Assembly (NCBI GenBank): GCA_905207425.1 | Contig: CAJLLB010000127.1 | Location: forward strand, 1-5,133 | Length of the DNA stretch: 5,133 nt | Direction: 5' to 3' | DNA from: an uncultured Collinsella sp. | GTDB taxonomy: Bacteria; Actinomycetota; Coriobacteriia; Coriobacteriales; Coriobacteriaceae | Notes under the pieces: generated by a model | What the model was told of the DNA's origin: nothing | The model's database searches: none | Seen by the model: the letters and a program-made list of their open reading frames with translations, nothing else | Position numbers and translations under genes: made by a program | Part shown: positions 1 through 4,687 of the stretch, piece after piece | How the letters are laid out: every line of letters starts with the position of its first letter | How positions within the stretch are numbered: the first letter of the stretch is position 1

Positions 1-565
1 TGACCCACATGCACTCGTCGAACGCAGAGCACAGCGACAGCGACGTGGAGATCTTCTTCTCGTCGCCGCGCAGCAGGTAGCGCCAGCGCGTGCGGCTCAT
101 GGCGCCCCAGGGCGGCGTAAACGCGAGGAACGGCACGATGCAGAAGAGGATCCACTCGTCTACGTGCGCGGTCGCCGCTGCGATGAAGACCTGCGAGGCG
201 ATAACCCAGATGATGATGGCCGGGATCGACGCCGCTCGCTGGCCGAACCGGTCGGCGAGTTTGCCGAGCTGCGGCCCGAGCAGCGCGGACGAGACGGAGT
301 AGACGGCCGAGAGCGCGCCGGCGATCGTGTAGTTGCCGTAGATCTGCTGCACGCCGATGGTAATGGACATGCTGATCATGGCGAGCGGCATGCACGCGAC
401 CACCGACCCAACGGTGAAGCGCGCCGCATGCGGGATGCGCAGCAGCTCGGCATACCCGCCGAACAGCCGGTGGATCAGGCCGGAGTTCCCCGCAGGGGCC
501 GTGGGGGCCGTCGCGCCCCGCTCCTCGGCGTCCTCGATCTCGATGGCGTCTTCCGTGGATTCCAT
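1..565 (-). CDS. Major facilitator superfamily transporter, N-terminal part (runs off left edge)
   Basis: Membrane transporter of the major facilitator superfamily, probably a proton-driven drug or metabolite exporter; the substrate cannot be read. The reading frame is open for 188 residues from the ATG at 565 to the window edge, so the C-terminal half is outside. After an acidic, Ala/Pro-rich cytoplasmic tail (residues 1-45) come four hydrophobic segments, about 51-72, 79-100, 111-133 and 137-155. The loop between segments 2 and 3 carries GKLADRFGQR (101-110), the family's motif A (G-x-L-x-D-R-x-G-x-R). The following SRTRWRYLL and an AFDE element (181-184) resemble actinobacterial MFS proteins in which this stretch precedes segment 5. 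The start is chosen because GGGGAAGG lies just upstream (569-576), although the 3-nt gap is short. A weak promoter-like pair (TTGCTT, 16 nt, TACCCT) lies upstream on the same strand. Identification as MFS is firm; the subfamily is not. Confidence 0.88.
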   Translation of the reverse strand, partial: MESTEDAIEIEDAEERGATAPTAPAGNSGLIHRLFGGYAELLRIPHAARFTVGSVVACMPLAMISMSITIGVQQIYGNYTIAGALSAVYSVSSALLGPQLGKLADRFGQRAASIPAIIIWVIASQVFIAAATAHVDEWILFCIVPFLAFTPPWGAMSRTRWRYLLRGDEKKISTSLSLCSAFDECMWV

Positions 566-744
566 GATCCTTCCCCGCTCCCGACGTATGGACGGTGCCC
601 CGATGCAATCCGGGCACCGACGCGCGATCTGCGCGCACATGGTATTAGGGTAGCGACATCCGCCGTGGAAGCAACCGGCGTTCGTTTACTTTTCCTGCCA
701 CTTTGACGCGGCACGAGGTAATCGAATATAGCCGCGCACATAAA
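566..744. other. Gene-free leader region upstream of the MFS gene
   Basis: No convincing protein gene is visible here. Open frames on both strands have codon content expected of shadows in GC-rich DNA and no good ribosome site. On the minus strand the region should hold the transporter's promoter and 5' leader; only weak matches to -10 and -35 elements are seen around 645-675. The sequence changes from GC-rich to AT-richer after about 680. Confidence 0.5.
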
Positions 745-787
745 GCGGGTCCTGTTTCATTTTGAACAGGACCCGCCTCTTTCCTTT
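745..787. terminator. Strong hairpin, probable intrinsic terminator at the left edge of the repeat array
   Basis: A perfect 12-bp stem (GCGGGTCCTGTT at 745-756 with its complement at 765-776) closes an 8-nt loop. On the plus strand it is followed by the pyrimidine-rich CTCTTTCCTTT; on the minus strand by only TTTA. No plus-strand gene precedes it, so it may instead stop leftward transcripts coming from the repeat array before they reach the MFS gene. The hairpin itself is certain; its direction of action is not. Confidence 0.6.
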
Positions 788-810
788 ACGGGCGTAGAGT
801 GTCTCCTACA

Positions 811-1148
811 TGTTGCAGATCGAGACATTCCTTCCGACGCTCCGCTTCTATCTCAATTTGTAACAGTAAGGGTGATTATGGGCTTCCACGTGTTACAAAT
901 CGAGACAACCGCTTCAGGAGGTGTCTTTAATCTCAATCTGTAACAGTAAGAACGGTATTTCTCCCCTACGTGTTATAGATCGAGACATTTCAAAGTGGTC
1001 CCGGTCATTGTCTCAATCTGTAACATCTAGACCGATATTTCCCTTCTAACTGTTACAGATTGAGATAAATGGACGGACCCTCAACCTTCCGTCTTGATCT
1101 GTAACAGTTAAAAGCGGAATAACCGTCTTGGTGTTACAGATCGAGACA
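811..1148. repeat. Array of nine alternating inverted 17-bp repeats at a pitch of about 40 bp
   Basis: Consensus arm TGTTACAGATCGAGACA. Forward copies: 811-827, 891-907, 971-987, 1051-1067, 1132-1148. Reverse-complement copies: 849-865, 929-945, 1009-1025, 1090-1106. Gaps after forward arms are 21, 21, 21 and 22 nt; gaps after reverse arms are 25 nt every time. The 25-nt gaps are related to one another: those at 946-970 and 1026-1050 agree at 15 of 25 positions by hand alignment, and the first two both begin GTAAG. The 21-nt gaps look unrelated. The natural unit is therefore reverse arm, 25-nt centre, forward arm (59 bp): 849-907, 929-987, 1009-1067 and 1090-1148, with an orphan forward arm at 811-827. 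No tenth copy is found at the expected place on either side. There is no protein gene inside. The function is unknown; candidates are a structured RNA, a protein-binding array, or a REP/BIME-like element. Confidence 0.95.
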
Positions 1149-1188
1149 AACTCGGGAATGAGACGAATACCGTGCCCGACAACCTATC

Positions 1189-1230
1189 AAAACAAGAAAC
1201 GGGCTCTGTCCCATATAGAGACAGAGCCCG
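1189..1230 (-). terminator. Intrinsic terminator of the tRNA-Thr gene
   Basis: On the minus strand, starting 10 nt past the tRNA 3' end, an 11-bp stem CGGGCTCTGTC with its exact complement (1200-1210 and 1220-1230) closes a 9-nt loop and is followed by a T-rich run (GTTTCTTGTTTT). This is a textbook terminator for a single-gene tRNA transcript. It also shields the repeat array from transcription started at the tRNA promoter. Confidence 0.9.
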
Positions 1231-1239
1231 AAACTCTCA

Positions 1240-1314
1240 TGGAGCCAGTGACAGGAATCGAACCTGCAACCCACTGATTACAAATCAGTTGCGCTACCGT
1301 TGCGCCACACTGGC
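1240..1314 (-). tRNA. tRNA-Thr, anticodon UGU
   Basis: The 75-nt gene folds completely by eye: a 7-bp acceptor stem GCCAGTG/CACTGGC, a D stem GCGC/GCGC, an anticodon stem ACTGA/TCAGT with 7-nt loop TTTGTAA, a 5-nt variable loop, and a T arm GCAGG-TTCGATT-CCTGT with one G-U pair. Loop positions 34-36 are TGT, which reads the threonine codon ACA (and ACG by wobble). The discriminator base is T and the CCA end is encoded. The gene is monocistronic, with its own promoter upstream and terminator downstream. No copy of its 3' end is found elsewhere in the window, so there is no direct sign that an element is integrated here. Confidence 0.97.
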
Positions 1315-1344
1315 ACACTTGGCGCTTTCGCGCGAAGCCTGTTA

Positions 1345-1373
1345 AGAATAATGGAATTGCGGACGGGGCGCAA
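1345..1373 (-). promoter_or_regulatory. Promoter of the tRNA-Thr gene
   Basis: On the minus strand a -35-like TTGCGC (1368-1373) and a -10-like TATTCT (1345-1350) are separated by exactly 17 nt. Transcription would start near 1338, giving a leader of roughly 24 nt before the mature tRNA 5' end at 1314. The leader contains a small GC-rich hairpin at 1321-1339. Spacing and position fit a vegetative sigma factor promoter. Confidence 0.65.
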
Positions 1374-1467
1374 CAGGCCGCACGGCGTTATATAAATATG
1401 CAAAATCCAGCAACAGCGCGTACCAGGCCCGTTCATTTCTGTCAGTGCGCCCTCAATCTTAAAACCA
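1374..1467. other. AT-richer spacer upstream of the HTH-HipA gene, no gene seen
   Basis: Divergent intergenic DNA between the tRNA promoter (leftward) and the kinase gene (rightward). It contains a TATATAAATAT stretch at 1389-1399, but no well-spaced -35 partner was found. No small open frame with a ribosome site is apparent. Confidence 0.4.
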
Positions 1468-1527
1468 TTCGCCAGAACGAATAGTTTTAATTACAATTGG
1501 CTATATAAAACTATTCGTTCTGGCGAA
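1468..1527. promoter_or_regulatory. Perfect 22-bp inverted repeat, probable operator/promoter of the HTH-HipA gene
   Basis: The left arm (1468-1489) begins TTCGCCAGAACG; the right arm (1506-1527) is its exact reverse complement over all 22 bp and ends CGTTCTGGCGAA. The 16-nt centre (1490-1505) is AT-rich and leads into TATATAAA (1502-1509), a plausible -10 region. The right arm ends 10 nt before the start codon at 1538 and overlaps the first bases of the ribosome site GAAGGG (1525-1530). HipB-type antitoxins repress their own operons by binding palindromes, and this protein carries its own DNA-binding domain, so autoregulation is the simplest reading. If transcription began upstream, the mRNA would carry a 22-bp hairpin touching the ribosome site. 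The palindrome is certain; its role is inferred. Confidence 0.75.
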
Positions 1528-1537
1528 GGGTTTCGCG

Positions 1538-2878
1538 ATGTTGACTACCAAGGAAGCAGCCGAGCTGCTCGGCATCAGCCCGCGCAGGGTGCAGGAGCTC
1601 ATTAAGAACGGCGCGCTGACCGCCCGCAAGGCTTCTGGCGTGTGGCTCATCGACAAAGACAGCGTAGACGCGCGACTCCGCTCCGCAACCAAAAGAGGGG
1701 GACGACCTCGTCGTGGGCATGGGAAAAGCGAAGTCGCATTTACCCTCATGAACCGCACGCACGAAGTAGCCCAACTGGTCTACAGCACATCGCGAAAAGA
1801 CTTCACCCACATCGGCGCCGACGTCGATTACGCCCACGCCCCTATTGGAGTATTTGGCCCTAATAGCCCCATATCGCTCGACTCCTTCCGCATCTGGTGG
1901 CGCGGCCGCGGTATCCCGCTCGCACGCATTGGACTAGCCTCCCTGCTTGCAGAAGCCGCAGTCGATGTTCCCGATGAACTCGTCCAGCGAAATCTTGGCC
2001 TCTCCTTATCCGACCAGTATTGGATTAGGCCCCAAGACTCCGGTCTCGCGTGGGAAGATATCAATTTCTTCAATAATGCTTTTGACGACGTCTCTCTCAG
2101 CATCGCGCCCTTCGCCCCAGAGGGCAAGGCAGCTGCCGCAAAGCCCGATAACACCTCGGACGGCAATCTTCAAAAGTACTGGACATGCGAGGATGACCGT
2201 CGAATCCTCCACAAGGCAGGTGCACATCTAAACCAGGAACCTTATAACGAGCTGGTGGCGACTGCACTTCACCGTCGCATCCTAAACGCTTGCGATTATG
2301 TGCCTTACTCGCTCGAGGGCACGGGCACTTCCGCCCTGAGCATATGCGATGTCTTCTTAACTGATGAAGAAGAGTATGTCCCTGCGTTCTATGTAAACCA
2401 GCATGCAAATGCAGACGAGCGACTAACCGATTACGAACGGTATGTAGCAAACTGCGAGGAGCTTGGAGCGACGGATATAAAAGACGCCCTTGACCGCATG
2501 ATCGTATGCGATGACATCATTGCCAACTATGATCGCCATTGGCGCAACTTTGGCCTTGTGCGAAACGTAAACACGCTAGCCTGCAGACCTGCCCCTATCT
2601 TCGATTCGGGCTCATCACTCTGGTGCAACATATCACTAGAGGAGCTTAGGGCGGGAGAGCACAGTTTTACCAGCGCACAATTTCATTCAAGCCCCGCCAA
2701 ACAAATGTTGCTCGTCGAGGACATGGGCTGGTTTGACGGCGACAAACTCGAGGGTTTCGTTGACGAGGCAATCGAAATCCTATCCAAAAACGACGCTCTT
2801 ACAGCGAGACTGCCTTATCTAAAAGAGGCGCTAACATGGCGCCTCGAAAGAATGATCGACATCGCTGAATGGAGTTAG
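1538..2878 (+). CDS. HTH-HipA-like fusion: excisionase/MerR-type DNA-binding domain joined to HipA-family kinase
   Basis: A 446-residue predicted DNA-binding serine/threonine kinase. Residues 1-46 (beginning MLTTKEAAELLGIS) are a helix-turn-helix of the excisionase/MerR type (HTH_17 style). Residues 52-63 form a basic linker with GGRPRRG, close to an AT-hook core. A middle region (about 110-180) includes LGLSLSDQYWIRP and WEDINFF, a pattern I associate with HTH-HipA-like proteins of Firmicutes and Actinobacteria. The kinase core follows: KYW (213-215), ILHKAG with likely ATP-binding Lys226, QEPYNE (233-238), catalytic loop NYDRHWRNFGL with Asp332 and Asn337, and DSG with metal-binding Asp356. 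All key residues are present, so an active enzyme is expected. E. coli HipA phosphorylates glutamyl-tRNA synthetase and is restrained by HipB; here no separate hipB is seen, and the fused HTH may replace it. The start has GAAGGG seven bases upstream. Codon use is less GC-rich than in flanking genes, suggesting transfer. The substrate is unknown. Confidence 0.9.
   Translation: MLTTKEAAELLGISPRRVQELIKNGALTARKASGVWLIDKDSVDARLRSATKRGGRPRRGHGKSEVAFTLMNRTHEVAQLVYSTSRKDFTHIGADVDYAHAPIGVFGPNSPISLDSFRIWWRGRGIPLARIGLASLLAEAAVDVPDELVQRNLGLSLSDQYWIRPQDSGLAWEDINFFNNAFDDVSLSIAPFAPEGKAAAAKPDNTSDGNLQKYWTCEDDRRILHKAGAHLNQEPYNELVATALHRRILNACDYVPYSLEGTGTSALSICDVFLTDEEEYVPAFYVNQHANADERLTDYERYVANCEELGATDIKDALDRMIVCDDIIANYDRHWRNFGLVRNVNTLACRPAPIFDSGSSLWCNISLEELRAGEHSFTSAQFHSSPAKQMLLVEDMGWFDGDKLEGFVDEAIEILSKNDALTARLPYLKEALTWRLERMIDIAEWS
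2821..2845 (-). terminator. Likely terminator of the rlmB-yacP transcript, inside the 3' end of the HTH-HipA gene
   Basis: Read on the minus strand, GAGGCGC (2839-2845), a 7-nt loop and GCGCCTC (2825-2831) form a GC-rich hairpin followed directly by TTTT. It lies about 60 nt beyond the yacP stop codon. No other hairpin is obvious in the 27-nt gap between the convergent genes, so this is the best candidate to end the leftward operon. In the opposite strand the same bases encode residues around KEALTWRLE of the kinase. The short T run makes it moderate in strength. Confidence 0.55.
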
Positions 2879-2905
2879 CGAGACAGCATCGCCCCGCCAA
2901 CTCCC

Positions 2906-3583
2906 CTACCTCCCGCGCAGAGCTTTGAGCTTGGCCAGGGCCTCGGGGCTTAGACGGCTGCCCAGGGTCATCTTGATCTGCGGGGCCTCCTCGGCCTCGT
3001 GCACGTCGTTGTCGATCTGTTTGATCTCGTCCACCAGCATACGGCTCGAGATGCGCGTGACGCCCTTGCCCATGACGACGGCCTGGATCGTGCCGTCGCT
3101 CGATACCACGGAGCACGCGCGGCCTTCCTCGCGCGCCTCGATGCAGAGCTTTTGCACCACGGTATCGGCAGAAACGCCCGTCGGCGAAAACTCGATGCGC
3201 ACGCCGCGGGCCGGCAGGTTGGGGCGCTCGTTGGAGATATTGCCCGCGCCGTCGAACACGATCACGGCCTCGTAGCGGCCCTGGGCAAAGGCGGCGACGT
3301 CGTTGATGAGGGCGGTGCGTGCCATATCGTGAACGTCGCTGGAATACGGATCGTCTGAATGGTCGTACACGAGCTTTTCGTAGCGCGGCGTGCAGTGGAT
3401 CACGTTGTAGCCGTCGACCACCAGCAGCTCGGGCTTATTGGAGTGCACCGTCGAGACCGGGTCGGCGATGGCCTGCGCAAACGCATTGCCGCCCACGCCG
3501 TAGGTCGCGGCCGAAACAATCGGCTTGGCCGAGCCCTCGCCAAAGCGCTTGGCCTTGGACTTGGCACGGTTCTTTTTGGACAT
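2906..3583 (-). CDS. yacP: Rae1/YacP-type NYN (PIN-like) endoribonuclease
   Basis: A 225-residue protein of the YacP family, which includes Bacillus subtilis Rae1, a nuclease that cleaves mRNA in the ribosomal A site. The NYN/PIN-like domain is seen as LLVVDGYNVI (53-62, with acidic Asp57 and Asn60), AVIVFDGAG (106-114, Asp111), EFSPTGVSAD (131-140, Asp140) and VVSSDGTIQ (159-167, Asp163). These acidic residues would hold the metal. The last 20 residues (TLGSRLSPEAL...) resemble the family's conserved C-terminal tail. The first 45 residues form a basic, Lys/Arg-rich extension then a Gly/Ala stretch, possibly contacting RNA or the ribosome. The start at 3583 follows the rlmB stop by 3 nt, and its very strong ribosome site GGGGGAGGAG (3590-3599) lies within the last rlmB codons, so the two are translationally coupled. 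The same order, cysS-rlmB-yacP, occurs in B. subtilis. Family assignment is strong; A-site cleavage is by homology only. Confidence 0.9.
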   Translation of the reverse strand: MSKKNRAKSKAKRFGEGSAKPIVSAATYGVGGNAFAQAIADPVSTVHSNKPELLVVDGYNVIHCTPRYEKLVYDHSDDPYSSDVHDMARTALINDVAAFAQGRYEAVIVFDGAGNISNERPNLPARGVRIEFSPTGVSADTVVQKLCIEAREEGRACSVVSSDGTIQAVVMGKGVTRISSRMLVDEIKQIDNDVHEAEEAPQIKMTLGSRLSPEALAKLKALRGR

Positions 3584-3586
3584 GCG

Positions 3587-4501
3587 CTACTCCTCCCCCA
3601 TGAGCTCGCCGACGTTGCGGCGCAGCCACTCAAAGCACAGCGCCGTGGTCGCCTGGGCAACATTGAGGCTCTCGGTCATGCCGCGCTGGGGAAGCTTGGT
3701 CATAAAGTCGCATTTCTCGAGCACCAGGCGCGAGATGCCGTCGCCCTCGGAGCCCATGACGAGCGCCACGCGGCCCTCGAAGGGAGCATCCCAGCAGCTG
3801 CCCTCGGCGTGCTCGGAGGCGCCGCCCACCCAAAAACCAGCGGCCTTGAGGTCATCGAGTGCACGGGCAATATTGGGAACCTGCGCGATAGGCAGATGCA
3901 TGACAGCACCGGCCGAGGTCTTGTAGCTGCCCACGGTCACGCCGGCGGCACGCTTGTTGGCGATGACGACGCCGGCCGCGCCCACGACCTCGGCGGAGCG
4001 CACAATGGCGCCAAAGTTGCCGTCGTCGGTCACATGGTCGAGCACGACGACAAGCGCCGGACCGTCGCCTGCGCGGTCGAGAATATCGGCGACATCAGCA
4101 TAGGGGAAGTTGCCAACCTCGAGTGCGATGCCCTGATGAGCGCCATGGCTCGACAGTGCGTCGAGCTGCGCACGCGGCACATACTTAATGCGGACGCCCG
4201 CGGCGTTGAGGTCGTCGACCAGGCGCGACAAGGCGGCATCGCGCTCTCCACCCTCGACAATGAGCGCGCACTTGATGGGAAAACCAGTGCGTAGCGCCTC
4301 GGCGGCAGCACGACGACCTTCGATAAACTCGCCCTTGGGAGCCTGGACAGCGTCGCGGTTGCGATCGCGCTGCGGACGTGCGGCCTGGGCGCGATCGCGC
4401 TGGCCCTTGGGAGCGGCAGCGCGGTCATTGCGGCGAATCGGACGCGAGCCAGAAGCAGCCTGCTTGCCGCCACGAGGCGCACGCTTGCGATTGTCGGCCA
4501 T
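3587..4501 (-). CDS. rlmB: 23S rRNA (guanosine-2'-O)-methyltransferase, RlmB/TrmH (SpoU) family
   Basis: S-adenosylmethionine-dependent ribose methyltransferase of the SPOUT class; E. coli RlmB methylates G2251 in the P loop of 23S rRNA. In the 304-residue product, residues 2-57 are a basic low-complexity tail rich in Arg, Lys, Gln and Ala, probably an RNA-binding extension. FIEGRRAAAEAL (59-70) opens the N-terminal substrate-binding domain, which ends near 135. The knotted catalytic domain shows the three family motifs: NFGAIVRSAEVVGA (162-175), VMGSEGDGIS (248-257) and SLNVAQATTAL (278-288). The start is placed at 4501 rather than at an upstream ATG at 4522, because AGGAGG (4509-4514) lies seven bases before 4501 and inside the longer frame. 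The gene is downstream of cysS and overlaps the ribosome site of yacP. The first motif has DDGN where DPGN is common, a mild variation. The exact target nucleotide is inferred from homology. Confidence 0.93.
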   Translation of the reverse strand: MADNRKRAPRGGKQAASGSRPIRRNDRAAAPKGQRDRAQAARPQRDRNRDAVQAPKGEFIEGRRAAAEALRTGFPIKCALIVEGGERDAALSRLVDDLNAAGVRIKYVPRAQLDALSSHGAHQGIALEVGNFPYADVADILDRAGDGPALVVVLDHVTDDGNFGAIVRSAEVVGAAGVVIANKRAAGVTVGSYKTSAGAVMHLPIAQVPNIARALDDLKAAGFWVGGASEHAEGSCWDAPFEGRVALVMGSEGDGISRLVLEKCDFMTKLPQRGMTESLNVAQATTALCFEWLRRNVGELMGEE

Positions 4502-4508
4502 AAAGCGA

Positions 4509-4514
4509 CCTCCT
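4509..4514 (-). promoter_or_regulatory. Ribosome binding site that fixes the rlmB start
   Basis: A perfect AGGAGG sits seven bases upstream of the ATG at 4501. It falls between the two possible start codons (4522 and 4501), so only the downstream one can use it. Confidence 0.85.
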
Positions 4515-4530
4515 AAATACAACTATCAAA

Positions 4531-4576
4531 CGAAACAAAATAAACGACCGCCCATGAATATTAATTCGGGCGGTCG
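4531..4576 (-). terminator. Intrinsic terminator between cysS and rlmB
   Basis: On the minus strand, a 9-bp stem CGACCGCCC with its complement (4568-4576 and 4545-4553) closes a 14-nt AT-rich loop that can itself pair (GAAT/ATTC). It is followed by TTTATTTTGTTTCGTTTG, a good T-rich tail. It should stop much of the cysS transcript about 110 nt past its stop codon. Either rlmB has its own promoter in the 30 nt that remain, where none is clear, or it depends on read-through. Confidence 0.8.
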
Positions 4577-4579
4577 GTA

Positions 4580-4681
4580 CGGGTTTTCCAAGTGCCCGAG
4601 ATTGCCGTGAAAGAGGAGCGACGCGTACTTGAGTACGCGAGCGACGGTTTGAACGGCAAGGTCGGGTGCTTGGGAAACCCG
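4580..4681. repeat. Long (about 100-nt) imperfect hairpin between cysS and rlmB
   Basis: Outer arms 4581-4599 and 4662-4680 (plus a C-G pair at 4580/4681), inner arms TTGCCGT (4602-4608) and ACGGCAA (4653-4659), and an apical hairpin CGCGTAC-TTGA-GTACGCG (4622-4639). On the plus strand the three imperfect outer positions are G-U/G-T wobbles, so the 20-pair stem is unbroken; on the minus strand they are C-A mismatches. It begins 7 nt past the cysS stop codon. It may be a REP- or MITE-like dispersed palindrome or an RNA structure; copies elsewhere in the genome cannot be checked here. Confidence 0.8.
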
Positions 4682-4687
4682 CGGGGA

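Noticed and set aside
164..706. Plus-strand open frame opposite the MFS gene
   Set aside because: The translation is dominated by Arg, Gly, Ala and Asp, as expected from antisense GC-rich DNA, while the opposite strand encodes clear transmembrane segments and MFS motif A.
811..1148. CRISPR array
   Set aside because: The repeats alternate orientation, the arm is only 17 bp, the centres of the palindromic units diverge, and no cas gene is present. A CRISPR has direct, nearly identical repeats of about 25-40 bp.
811..1239. Integrated element at the tRNA-Thr 3' end with the array as an attachment region
   Set aside because: No second copy of the tRNA 3' end was found in the window and no integrase gene is present. 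The excisionase-like domain belongs to a kinase fusion and does not imply an integrase.
1468..1527. Phase-variable invertible promoter
   Set aside because: The segment between the arms is only 16 nt, shorter than usual for recombinase-inverted promoters, and no invertase gene is visible. An operator or hairpin is simpler.
3359..4294. Long plus-strand open frame opposite rlmB and yacP
   Set aside because: It is a shadow of two well-recognised minus-strand genes in GC-rich DNA; the product shows no recognisable domain and no suitable ribosome site was noted.
4502..4522. Longer rlmB start at 4522 (adds MYLGGRF)
   Set aside because: The ribosome site AGGAGG lies inside those extra codons and is correctly spaced for the ATG at 4501, which begins MADNRKR.
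4531..4681. T-box or other riboswitch leader of rlmB
   Set aside because: No T-box consensus or specifier arrangement was recognised, and T-boxes normally precede the synthetase gene rather than follow it.
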